Shown here: positions 24,218-32,937 of the stretch, piece by piece
Position numbering within the stretch: position 1 is the first letter of the stretch
How the letters are laid out: the number at the start of each line of letters is the position of its first letter
Source of the DNA: an uncultured Bacteroides sp.
Lineage (GTDB): Bacteria; Bacteroidota; Bacteroidia; Bacteroidales; Bacteroidaceae
Direction: 5' to 3'
DNA: 64,000 nucleotides
NCBI GenBank assembly: GCA_948847595.1
Contig: CAQOGY010000002.1
Coordinates: 124,001-188,000 of the forward strand
Made by a program: the position numbers and the translations under genes
The notes under the pieces: model-generated
Told to the model about the DNA's origin: nothing
What the model saw: the letters and a program-made list of their open reading frames with translations, nothing else
Database searches by the model: none

Positions 24218-27200
24218 ATGGAAGAGAAAGCAAATACCGGACAAGTTATCATCGTTTTAACCGAACATCTGACGTTCGGCACACTGCTGATTCCTTATAT
24301 GGCAGAGAAATCTGACGACGGTACATACCAACTCATTGAACAGGCTTTTCACGCTTCACCCGAAGCAATCAGCCGAATGAACGAGGCCGAGCAACAAGCT
24401 ATCAACATCGCCTCACATTACACAGAGAAATATCTGATGGGGATCTATTCGCGCGAGAAAACAGTATCCCGTTTTCTGCGTAAATTATCCGAAGATCCGG
24501 AACGGGTAAAGAACAATATCCGCCCATTCATCGAGAAAAAGTTGCAGGAGATGCTGACATTGATACGCCATCATAATCTCCCTCTGTATCAGAAACAGGT
24601 CGGAAGCAAACTGCTATATGCTCATCATGCCTATCATGTGCATCCTCATAACGTGGAGATCCGTTTTACGTTTCTTGCCGATGAGACCAATTTCCGCTAC
24701 CAGTTGCAATGCTATTATGACGGGCAGCCACTCTCATTAAGTGAGCAGAAGCCTGTTATCGTGCTGACCTCCTCACCGTCTGCCCTTTTACTGGGAATGG
24801 AGCTGTACTTCTTTCCGCATATTGAGAGCGTACGCATTCTGCCCTTTACCAAGAAAAAGAAAATCAGCGTCCCTGCCTCCCAAATCGAGAAATATATCGA
24901 TAACATCGTCATTCCGATAGCACGCTATCATGAAATTACGACTCAGGGACTGAATATCATTGAAGAGACGTATGCCTGCGAAGCTGTCCTGTCTCTTGAA
25001 GATACCATTTACGACGAACAGATGTTGCGGCTTAGCTTCCGTTATGGTGACCAGTCATTTACTCCCGACACCGTGACCGAAATGAAGAAGATCATTTACC
25101 GGAACGATTTCGGCGAGATATTCTTTTTCCGTCGGGATAGCGATGCCGAAGAAGAGAAGCTCCGGATGTTAACAGATTCCGGCTTGCAACGAGTCAGCGA
25201 CGTTCATTTCAAGCTGTCGCCCGATGCACCCGAAAAGACAATTACCGAATGGATCAGTACATATCGGAAGATGCTCCAACAGTCTTTTCTGCTGACAGGA
25301 AACATGGGGAATACTCCTTACTGTCTGGACGAAATCCGCATCGAACAGAGTTGTGATGATGAGCCCGACTGGTTTGAGCTACATATCACGGTAGTCATCG
25401 GCAATCTGCGTATCCCTTTCTCACGCTTCCGCAAGCACATCCTTGAAGAGAAAAGAGAATTTCTGTTACCGGACGGACGCATGATTCTTTTACCGGAAGA
25501 ATGGTTCAGCAAATATGGAAACCTGTTGGAACTGGGCACCCAGACGGAGACGGGGATTCGTCTGAAACCGACCTTTGTCGGTGCCGTACAATCGGCTTTA
25601 GAAGAGAACGGACCTAAAGACCTGCCTTTCAAGAGAGAGATACGTAATGTTCCTGTTCCCCAAGGACTGAAAGCGGAACTACGACCCTATCAGCAGAAGG
25701 GATTCTCATGGATGGTGCAGCTGAACAAGCAAGGATTCGGCGGCTGCCTGGCAGATGATATGGGACTTGGAAAGACACTTCAGACGCTGACGCTGCTGCA
25801 ATATATATACAAACCGCTTTCTCCCGATGCGGTCACTGCTCCTACAAAGCCCGTATTTACAGAAAGCACAGCTTCCGACAATCAGCCGGACAAAGAATGT
25901 ACTGCCGGTAATCCTCCCGCCAAAGAGCAGATAGCAGATGCCGAAGGACAGTTCTCCTTATTCTCGTTCTCCTCCGAAGATGAACTACTGCCGGATGCAC
26001 GGGAAATCAGAAAGAAAAACAGACCGAAAGAAGATGGTCACAGACAGGAACACGGAAAGAACTCCTGTAAACCTGCCACTCTGATCGTTGTCCCCACTTC
26101 CCTGCTCCACAACTGGCGAAGAGAGGCTAAACGCTTCACGACTCTTGCGATAGCGGAATATAACAGCAACACCGCATTTCCCAAAGGACATCCGGAGAAG
26201 TTCTTCAATCATTTCCATCTGATATTCACGACTTATGGGATGATGAGGAATAACATTGATATTCTCCGCTCCTACACATTCGAATACATCGTACTTGATG
26301 AAAGTCAGAATATCAAGAACAATGATTCCCTTACTTTCCGTTCGGTCATCCAGTTGCAGGGCAAGCATCGGATTGCACTTACCGGCACGCCTATCGAGAA
26401 CTCTCTCAAAGATTTGTGGGCACAGTTCCGTTTTCTGCAACCGGACCTGCTAGGAGAAGAAAACGCTTTTCATAAGCAGTTTATCATTCCGATCCGGCAA
26501 GGAAACGTCCGTATGGAGAAAAGGCTGCAACAGATCATCGCTCCGTTTATCCTTCGCAGAAGCAAAAGCGAGGTAGCGCCGGAACTTCCCCCGCTTACCG
26601 AAGAAACGATCTATTGCGCCATGTCCGAAAAGCAGAGTGAGAGCTACGAACAGGAGAAAAACAGCCTCCGCAACATATTACTCCAGCAACCCGAAAACAG
26701 AGACAGATACCATATGTTCAGCATCCTGAACGGTATCCTGCGTCTCCGTCAACTGGCTTGCCATCCGCAGCTTATCTTTCCCGACTTCGACGGGATATCG
26801 GGAAAAACGGAACAAATCATCGATACCTTTGACACACTAAGAAGTGAAGGACATAAGGTACTTATTTTTTCTTCCTTTGTCCGGCATCTGGAGATACTTG
26901 CCGAGGTATTCCGCCAACGGGGCTGGAAGTATGCTCTGCTGACCGGTTCCACCAACAACCGACCTTCCGAAATCGCCCATTTCACCGAGCAAAAGGATGT
27001 GCAGGCATTCCTTATTTCTTTGAAAGCAGGAGGAGTCGGTCTTAACCTTACACAAGCCGATTATGTATTTATCATTGATCCCTGGTGGAATCCTGCTGCC
27101 GAGTCACAAGCCATCGCCCGTGCACATCGTATCGGTCAGGATAAACAGGTTATCGCCTATCGTTTTATTACTCAGAACAGTATCGAAGAAAAGATTCTCC

Positions 27201-27301
27201 AACTACAGGAGGACAAGAGGAGGCTGGCAGAAACATTTATTACGGATAGTGAGGCACTGCCTGCACTGAGCAATGAGCAGTGGGCGGATTTGCTGAAATA
27301 A
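24218..27301 (+). CDS. SNF2/RapA-family DNA-dependent ATPase (helicase superfamily 2)
   Basis: 1027 residues. Residues 1-480 form a poorly conserved N-terminal region. The ATPase begins at about 485: LRPYQQKGFSWM, GGCLADDMGLGKTLQ (Walker A), LIVVPTSLLHNW (motif Ia), VLDESQNIKN (motif II, DESQ instead of DEAH), ALTGTPIENSLKDLW (motif III), then C-terminal VLIFSSF, SLKAGGVGLNLTQADYV and DPWWNPAAESQAIARAHRIGQ (motifs V and VI). An insert of about 85 low-complexity residues (roughly 535-620) separates motifs I and Ia. Such proteins remodel DNA-protein complexes; the target is unknown. It has its own promoter and stands alone. Confidence 0.92.
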   Translation: MEEKANTGQVIIVLTEHLTFGTLLIPYMAEKSDDGTYQLIEQAFHASPEAISRMNEAEQQAINIASHYTEKYLMGIYSREKTVSRFLRKLSEDPERVKNNIRPFIEKKLQEMLTLIRHHNLPLYQKQVGSKLLYAHHAYHVHPHNVEIRFTFLADETNFRYQLQCYYDGQPLSLSEQKPVIVLTSSPSALLLGMELYFFPHIESVRILPFTKKKKISVPASQIEKYIDNIVIPIARYHEITTQGLNIIEETYACEAVLSLEDTIYDEQMLRLSFRYGDQSFTPDTVTEMKKIIYRNDFGEIFFFRRDSDAEEEKLRMLTDSGLQRVSDVHFKLSPDAPEKTITEWISTYRKMLQQSFLLTGNMGNTPYCLDEIRIEQSCDDEPDWFELHITVVIGNLRIPFSRFRKHILEEKREFLLPDGRMILLPEEWFSKYGNLLELGTQTETGIRLKPTFVGAVQSALEENGPKDLPFKREIRNVPVPQGLKAELRPYQQKGFSWMVQLNKQGFGGCLADDMGLGKTLQTLTLLQYIYKPLSPDAVTAPTKPVFTESTASDNQPDKECTAGNPPAKEQIADAEGQFSLFSFSSEDELLPDAREIRKKNRPKEDGHRQEHGKNSCKPATLIVVPTSLLHNWRREAKRFTTLAIAEYNSNTAFPKGHPEKFFNHFHLIFTTYGMMRNNIDILRSYTFEYIVLDESQNIKNNDSLTFRSVIQLQGKHRIALTGTPIENSLKDLWAQFRFLQPDLLGEENAFHKQFIIPIRQGNVRMEKRLQQIIAPFILRRSKSEVAPELPPLTEETIYCAMSEKQSESYEQEKNSLRNILLQQPENRDRYHMFSILNGILRLRQLACHPQLIFPDFDGISGKTEQIIDTFDTLRSEGHKVLIFSSFVRHLEILAEVFRQRGWKYALLTGSTNNRPSEIAHFTEQKDVQAFLISLKAGGVGLNLTQADYVFIIDPWWNPAAESQAIARAHRIGQDKQVIAYRFITQNSIEEKILQLQEDKRRLAETFITDSEALPALSNEQWADLLK

Positions 27302-27367
27302 CAATCAAACATCTCACTATTGCACCATAAAAGTGCATAATCTAAGCATATTTTAATTACCACGCAC

Positions 27368-27397
27368 TTTGTAGTCATCCATTTTCTCCTATCTTTG
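27368..27397 (+). promoter_or_regulatory. Promoter of the Cof-type phosphatase gene
   Basis: TTTG (27368-27371) and TATCTTTG (27390-27397) lie 18 bp apart, close to the Bacteroides -33/-7 arrangement, 19 nt before ATG 27417. Confidence 0.7.
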
Positions 27398-27416
27398 CAA
27401 CCCAAAACAATGCGAC

Positions 27417-28229
27417 ATGAAATACAAACTCATAGTGCTCGACCTCGACGGCACACTCACCAATTCTAAAAAGGAAATCTCTTCCCGCAACCGGGAAACG
27501 CTGATACGCATACAAGAACAAGGTATCCGTCTGGTACTTGCATCAGGGCGACCGACTTACGGCATCGTACCGCTCGCCAACAAGTTACGCATGAATGAGT
27601 TCGGCGGATTTATCCTGTCCTATAACGGTGGAGAGATCATCAACTGGGAAACCAAAGAAATGATGTACGAGAATGTACTGCCCAACGAAGTCGTTCCAGT
27701 ACTCTACGAATGTGCCCGCACCAATCATCTAAGCATACTGACTTACGACGGAGCAGAAATAGTGACCGAAAACTCACAAGATCCGTACGTACAAAAAGAA
27801 GCCTTTCTCAATAAAATGGCGATACGGGAAACAAACGACTTCCTGACTGACATCACCCTCCCGGTAGCCAAGTGCCTCATCGTCGGGGATGCCGGCAAGC
27901 TGATTCCTGTAGAATCCGAGCTTTGCATCCGCCTGCAAGGAAAGATCAATGTCTTCCGTTCGGAACCTTATTTCCTGGAGTTGGTTCCGCAAGGTATCGA
28001 CAAGGCTTTATCTCTCAGCGTCCTGTTGGAAAATATAGGAATGACACGCGAGGAAGTGATAGCTATAGGCGATGGCTACAATGACCTGTCGATGATCAAA
28101 TTCGCTGGTATGGGCATAGCGATGGGCAACGCACAGGAGCCTGTGAAGAAGGCTGCCGACTACATTACACTGACTAATGAAGAAGATGGGGTTGCGGAAG
28201 CGATAGAGAGAATCTTCAACGTCCCATAA
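27417..28229 (+). CDS. HAD-superfamily phosphatase, Cof type
   Basis: 270 residues. HAD motif I is VLDLDGTLTNS (nucleophile Asp and acid/base Asp), motif II is ASGRPTYGI, the lysine of motif III lies in PQGIDKALSL, and motif IV is IGDGYNDLSMIKFAG. The long middle region is a C2B cap, as in Cof/YbiV proteins, which hydrolyse sugar phosphates, flavin phosphates or nucleotides. The specific substrate cannot be told. It is a single gene with its own promoter. Confidence 0.9.
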   Translation: MKYKLIVLDLDGTLTNSKKEISSRNRETLIRIQEQGIRLVLASGRPTYGIVPLANKLRMNEFGGFILSYNGGEIINWETKEMMYENVLPNEVVPVLYECARTNHLSILTYDGAEIVTENSQDPYVQKEAFLNKMAIRETNDFLTDITLPVAKCLIVGDAGKLIPVESELCIRLQGKINVFRSEPYFLELVPQGIDKALSLSVLLENIGMTREEVIAIGDGYNDLSMIKFAGMGIAMGNAQEPVKKAADYITLTNEEDGVAEAIERIFNVP

Positions 28230-28295
28230 GGCATTCTTCCTTCAGCAGATCAGACAAAATCCCTTGCAAGTTAAGTTGAAATCAATTATTTATTC

Positions 28296-28303
28296 TAACT
28301 TTG
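28296..28303 (+). promoter_or_regulatory. -7 box of cysS
   Basis: TAACTTTG matches TAnnTTTG, 29 nt before ATG 28333. GTTG at 28275-28278, 17 bp upstream, may be a weak -33 element. Confidence 0.55.
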
Positions 28304-28332
28304 CACTTCCAATAGAACAAATATAAAATGTT

Positions 28333-29814
28333 ATGGAACATCAACTTACCATTTACAACACGTTAGATAGAAAGAAAGAATTGTTCGTACCGCTTCACGC
28401 ACCGCATGTAGGCATGTATGTATGCGGACCGACAGTGTACGGTGATGCTCATCTGGGACATGCCCGTCCCGCCATCACATTTGACGTACTCTTCCGTTAT
28501 CTGACTCATTTAGGATATAAAGTACGCTATGTACGCAATATTACCGATGTCGGTCATCTAGAGCATGATGCTGACGAAGGAGAAGACAAAATAGCCAAGA
28601 AAGCCCGTCTCGAAGAATTGGAGCCTATGGAAGTTGTTCAGTATTACCTGAACCGCTATCATAAGGCAATGGAAGCACTGAATGTACTTTCTCCCAGCAT
28701 CGAACCGCACGCTTCGGGTCACATTATCGAACAAATCCAGCTCGTACAGAAGATTCTGGACGCCGGATACGCTTACGAAAGCGAAGGTTCCGTCTACTTT
28801 GACGTAGCTAAATATAACAAGGATTATCATTACGGCAAACTCTCAGGGCGCAACTTGGACGACGTACTGAATACCACCCGCGACCTCGATGGACAAAGCG
28901 AAAAACGTAATCCCGCCGACTTCGCCCTCTGGAAAAAAGCGCAGCCGGAACACATCATGCGCTGGCCTTCTCCATGGAGCGACGGTTTCCCCGGATGGCA
29001 TGCCGAATGTACCGCCATGGGACGCAAGTATCTGGGCGAGCACTTCGATATTCACGGAGGAGGAATGGACCTGATCTTCCCGCATCATGAATGTGAGATC
29101 GCACAGTCGGTAGCTTCGCAAGGCGATGACATGGTTCACTACTGGATGCACAACAACATGATTACCATCAACGGTACGAAGATGGGTAAATCACTCGGCA
29201 ACTTCATCACGCTGGATGAATTCTTCAACGGTACTCACAAGTTGCTGGCACAAGCCTACACTCCGATGACCATCCGTTTCTTCATCCTGCAAGCTCACTA
29301 TCGCAGCACTGTAGACTTCAGTAACGAAGCATTGCAAGCTTCGGAAAAAGGGCTGCAACGTTTGATAGAAGCAATCGAAGGACTCGACAAGATCACTCCG
29401 GCCGCAACAACTTCGGAAGGTATCAACGTGAAAGAGCTGCGTGCTAAATGCTACGAAGCTATGAATGACGACTTGAATACTCCTATTGTCATCGCACAGC
29501 TTTTCGAAGGTGCCCGCATCATCAATAATATCAACGCAGGAAATGCAACGATCTCCGCAGAAGATCTGAAAGACCTGAAAGAAACTTTCCACCTGTTCTG
29601 CTTCGACATCATGGGGCTGAAAGAAGAGAAAGGTTCTTCCGACGGTCGCGAAGCCGCTTATGGCAAAGTCGTTGATATGCTTCTTGAACAACGCATGAAA
29701 GCAAAAGCCAACAAAGACTGGGCTACTTCCGACGAAATCCGTAATACATTGACTGCACTCGGATTTGAAGTGAAAGATACAAAAGATGGTTTCGAATGGA
29801 GATTAAACAAGTAA
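28333..29814 (+). CDS. cysS: Cysteinyl-tRNA synthetase
   Basis: 493 residues. Class I signature HLGH (residues 40-43) and KMGKS (about 283-287) are present. Zinc-binding residues include Cys31 (YVCGPTVYG), Cys in WHAECTAMG, and the HHECEIAQS block. The N-terminal catalytic domain, helical DALR-type region and C-terminal tail are complete. The start MEHQLTIYNTLDRKKE is conserved in this family. It charges tRNA-Cys. The gene is monocistronic and ends at a clear terminator (29861-29896). Confidence 0.96.
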   Translation: MEHQLTIYNTLDRKKELFVPLHAPHVGMYVCGPTVYGDAHLGHARPAITFDVLFRYLTHLGYKVRYVRNITDVGHLEHDADEGEDKIAKKARLEELEPMEVVQYYLNRYHKAMEALNVLSPSIEPHASGHIIEQIQLVQKILDAGYAYESEGSVYFDVAKYNKDYHYGKLSGRNLDDVLNTTRDLDGQSEKRNPADFALWKKAQPEHIMRWPSPWSDGFPGWHAECTAMGRKYLGEHFDIHGGGMDLIFPHHECEIAQSVASQGDDMVHYWMHNNMITINGTKMGKSLGNFITLDEFFNGTHKLLAQAYTPMTIRFFILQAHYRSTVDFSNEALQASEKGLQRLIEAIEGLDKITPAATTSEGINVKELRAKCYEAMNDDLNTPIVIAQLFEGARIINNINAGNATISAEDLKDLKETFHLFCFDIMGLKEEKGSSDGREAAYGKVVDMLLEQRMKAKANKDWATSDEIRNTLTALGFEVKDTKDGFEWRLNK

Positions 29815-29860
29815 TTCAAGTTCTCCCTAGCAAACTGTCTCATTAACCGCATATAAAACT

Positions 29861-29896
29861 GAGGGTCGATTCTTCGCTGAACCGACCCTCTTTCTT
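29861..29896. terminator. Intrinsic terminator between cysS and the PL8 operon
   Basis: GAGGGTCG (29861-29868) pairs with CGACCCTC (29883-29890), followed by TTTCTTT. It serves cysS and may also stop the leftward PL8 transcript that ends at 29938. Confidence 0.8.
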
Positions 29897-29937
29897 TCAT
29901 AGAAACACAAACATCAATACCTATTTAAATTCTCTCT

Positions 29938-32799
29938 TCATTTATTTTCAAGAATCATTTCCACCGGTTGTCCATGCTGACAAGTTACATCCAGTATCGT
30001 ATGGGCACCTTTATATTCAAGCCTTACATTCGCCGGTGTCTCCAAGAAACTCCAGCGGCCTTTCAGCTCTATTATTTTACGAACAGGGCGGCTCGGTTCT
30101 TTTGTCGTATACGTCTTTTCCGCAATATTCAAGTTTGGGTCACAGACGCTGAGACGAATCGCCTTTTTTCCCTCTGCCGCATACATGACCATCGTTTCCG
30201 CAGGAATGGAAGTAACCACCAGCTTATCGTCAGCAGACCGATAATCTTCAAAAACAGCATATCCGGTTATACCCGTTTTCCTGTCATAGACAATATGCGC
30301 AGTCTGATCACGTTGCCATACTTCGTATGCAGGCGTTTTCTTCAGTTCATCCAAATCCGAAGCTGAAGGCTGAATCAGTACCATATATTCATAAGTAGCA
30401 TTCTTCGGGGCGTTGCCATGTTCAATCCAGGCAGAAGAAAACGTTCCTGTAGTCTTTTCGCGGGTTTTCTCATGACGCGACTCCTGTTCGGCTATCTGTG
30501 AACGAAGGGTTCCGTCAACTACATGATAATAATTATCATAGCCGTCGTGCAACCAATAGTTATCCTTACCTGTCTTCTGCTCTTTGCCGTTAAATTTCGT
30601 CTGGAAGAGAGTGGTCTCCGTAGGATAGTCAGCATTGCTGTTCGTGATGCCTGTTCCGAGGCAGATCATCCGGTTATCAAAACAGAAGACGGATTTACGG
30701 GCTACAAAGTCAGGAGTAAAGTTCTCATAATCACGTTCCGTCAGTTTCATTGCAAACATTCCGTTCATGCCGCCTAAAGAGCTGCTTCCGGAAAAGTTTT
30801 CCGTAGACCGTGCCATCGTCGTACCTTTCAGGGGACTGTCCAAGAGTTCAAAAGGAAGATGAATGGTAGTCGTACCGGGCAGACGGTTCCAGTCCCATCC
30901 TTCCTGTACAAAACCACTTCCGGCACGGGAGACGGGATTTCCTTTTCCCATAATCTGTACCGATCCGTAGCTTTGATAACGTCCGTAACGATTATCTTTC
31001 GCATAGATTTCAGCACCCCATACATCTGTGGTATATCCTTTCAGTGTCACCATCCAGTCTGCACGGCGGAAAATACCTGCCGATCCATAGTTATAAACAA
31101 AAAAACCGTGGGGAGCCTGTGCAGGCTGAATACCTTCTTTTCTGAAGAAATGTGCATTCCTTGTATTCCGATCACGTATCAGACGCAAATAATCGGTGGC
31201 CAGTCCATGATCGAATGTATTTCCCTGACCGGACAAGTCTCCTGACAATGCAATATTGGCAAATGCTTCTATATCATCGCTTCCCATCTTTCCGCCAAAA
31301 GGATGGCGACCGCTAATGCCTGTCCCCCATTCGTAAAGGTTACAATAATTGCGCATGGCGAGAAAGGCAGACTTGATATGTTGACGTGCCTCTTCCGTCA
31401 GTTCAAATCCGGTCCCGTTGGTGAGAGCGATAAATTGGCCGATGGTAGCCAGTACTCCGGTTGTATAGCCGGGATAAAAACCTCCGTGATGAAAGGTCGT
31501 TCCATCTACTTTGATACCGCCGAGAGTGCCCGGAGTATAATTCAGCGATGAAGACAACCAGCGCGACAAACCATTCAAAGCCTGTTCCTGTTCCCTTGCA
31601 TCGGGGAACATCATGGCGGAGATAAACTTTGCCATCAAGAGCGTATGCCATGAATCCAGTAATTCATCCCGCTCCGGCGGACACGGTTGACGGGTCTCCT
31701 GTAAAGCAGCCCAGAAACGTAAAGTGGATAGATAGGCATCCCGGTGAGGATGTTTATAAATCGCGTTCCGCATGAGCCAGGCGGTAGTATATATTTTACG
31801 TACCTGATAGCCGTAATGATGGTTCGTCCCCATGCCGCTGCCAAAAGCGAATCCCTGATCCATTGCATAGTCGAATACGGTAAAATAGTTCTTCTTCGAT
31901 GTCTCATTCTGATTGTAGAAGGCATCGTATGCAAAACCGGCAAGCATCGTTTCGATATCATTCCATGACATCTCTCCTTTCTTCTTGTCTTGCTCGTCCG
32001 GTGCTACAACAGGAGTTCCGGTAAAGCCGGTCCCGGCTGTGGAGGGAGTGATGGCAGCTCTTTCAAAAGTCTTCTTTGCAGCGTTGATCTGTCCTTGGGG
32101 AGCTTTCTTCACATCGAGAAATTCAGTCAGGCGTTGTTCGATTGTTTTCAAGTCCTTCTTTTGTCGGGCTGTCAGTTTAGAAAGCAAGGGGACATCATAA
32201 GACTGCTGTTCCCACTTCCATACAAGACACCAATGCCAGAGGTCACGATTGGAAAGACCGTTGTTAGCTGGCAGTTGTTGGTCCGGTGTCGTGCGCAGGT
32301 TCATCTTCTTTTCCGGAAAGGTCAGGCGATCCAGAAAGATGCGCCCTTTACGGTCGGGAGCGACCAGACGATAAGAAACTATATTTTTATCTTTCTTATC
32401 CCCGTTCATGTAGGCGAAAGATATCCAGCAAGCCCGCCAGCCTGCCGCTTGCAGATGATACGTGAACCAATAAGAGACTTCACCCGCCTTATTTAGAAAC
32501 TCAAAACGGATAGAGTCCTGTTGGGGTTTCTCGTTATATATCCACAGGGTAATACCAAATTGCTGTTCCTTTTTGGCATTCAGCGATAAAGGTTCTATCT
32601 GAACGTCCAGTGTCGAGGCAGGTTGGAAATCCCATTCCAGACTGCTTTCTCCCTCTTTATAGAAAAGAGAAGAAAGTTTCACTTCACCTTTCCCCGAAAC
32701 TTTGAACGTCTCGGGAACCTTTTCTTCAAACCCTATGACCTGCGCATAAGAGGACAAAGAACAAAACAAGAACAGAAATATAAAACAAACAGCTTTCAT
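29938..32799 (-). CDS. Polysaccharide lyase family 8 (chondroitin/hyaluronan-type lyase)
   Basis: About 953 residues with a signal peptide (KAVCFIFLFLFCSLSSYAQ). I start at ATG 32799; earlier codons run into the repeat upstream. The N-terminal segment is a lyase accessory beta-sandwich. It is followed by the alpha-toroid with NHHYGYQVRKIYTTAWL, DGTTFHHGGFYPGY and YAKDNRYGRYQSYG, which hold the Asn, His, Tyr and Arg expected in PL8, then a large C-terminal beta region. It cleaves the galactosamine/glucosamine-uronic acid bond by beta-elimination to unsaturated disaccharides, probably in the periplasm. It is the last gene of the GH88-sulfatase-lyase unit. From memory it corresponds to BT_3350. 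Confidence 0.9.
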   Translation of the reverse strand: MKAVCFIFLFLFCSLSSYAQVIGFEEKVPETFKVSGKGEVKLSSLFYKEGESSLEWDFQPASTLDVQIEPLSLNAKKEQQFGITLWIYNEKPQQDSIRFEFLNKAGEVSYWFTYHLQAAGWRACWISFAYMNGDKKDKNIVSYRLVAPDRKGRIFLDRLTFPEKKMNLRTTPDQQLPANNGLSNRDLWHWCLVWKWEQQSYDVPLLSKLTARQKKDLKTIEQRLTEFLDVKKAPQGQINAAKKTFERAAITPSTAGTGFTGTPVVAPDEQDKKKGEMSWNDIETMLAGFAYDAFYNQNETSKKNYFTVFDYAMDQGFAFGSGMGTNHHYGYQVRKIYTTAWLMRNAIYKHPHRDAYLSTLRFWAALQETRQPCPPERDELLDSWHTLLMAKFISAMMFPDAREQEQALNGLSRWLSSSLNYTPGTLGGIKVDGTTFHHGGFYPGYTTGVLATIGQFIALTNGTGFELTEEARQHIKSAFLAMRNYCNLYEWGTGISGRHPFGGKMGSDDIEAFANIALSGDLSGQGNTFDHGLATDYLRLIRDRNTRNAHFFRKEGIQPAQAPHGFFVYNYGSAGIFRRADWMVTLKGYTTDVWGAEIYAKDNRYGRYQSYGSVQIMGKGNPVSRAGSGFVQEGWDWNRLPGTTTIHLPFELLDSPLKGTTMARSTENFSGSSSLGGMNGMFAMKLTERDYENFTPDFVARKSVFCFDNRMICLGTGITNSNADYPTETTLFQTKFNGKEQKTGKDNYWLHDGYDNYYHVVDGTLRSQIAEQESRHEKTREKTTGTFSSAWIEHGNAPKNATYEYMVLIQPSASDLDELKKTPAYEVWQRDQTAHIVYDRKTGITGYAVFEDYRSADDKLVVTSIPAETMVMYAAEGKKAIRLSVCDPNLNIAEKTYTTKEPSRPVRKIIELKGRWSFLETPANVRLEYKGAHTILDVTCQHGQPVEMILENK

Positions 32800-32830
32800 G
32801 ATCATTAATTGTTTAAAGGCAGTTCTTACC

Positions 32831-32916
32831 ACACCCGGGTGTCAGGATGCACGACACCCGGGTGTCAGCATGTATGAGATCCGGGTGTCGGTATGTATGA
32901 GACCCGGGTGTCATAC
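32831..32916. repeat. Four palindromic units with 23-bp period between the sulfatase and the PL8 gene
   Basis: The core CCCGGGTGTC (or TCCGGGTGTC) begins at 32834, 32857, 32880 and 32903, exactly 23 bp apart. Unit 2 is a perfect 14-bp palindrome, GACACCCGGGTGTC (32853-32866). Unit 4 extends to 11-bp arms (32895-32916) with one mismatch. Unit 3 is the most decayed. The array occupies most of the 138-nt gap inside one operon, so its transcript would contain a row of short hairpins. Confidence 0.88.
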
Positions 32917-32937
32917 AAACCGTATTAGTATACGGTA

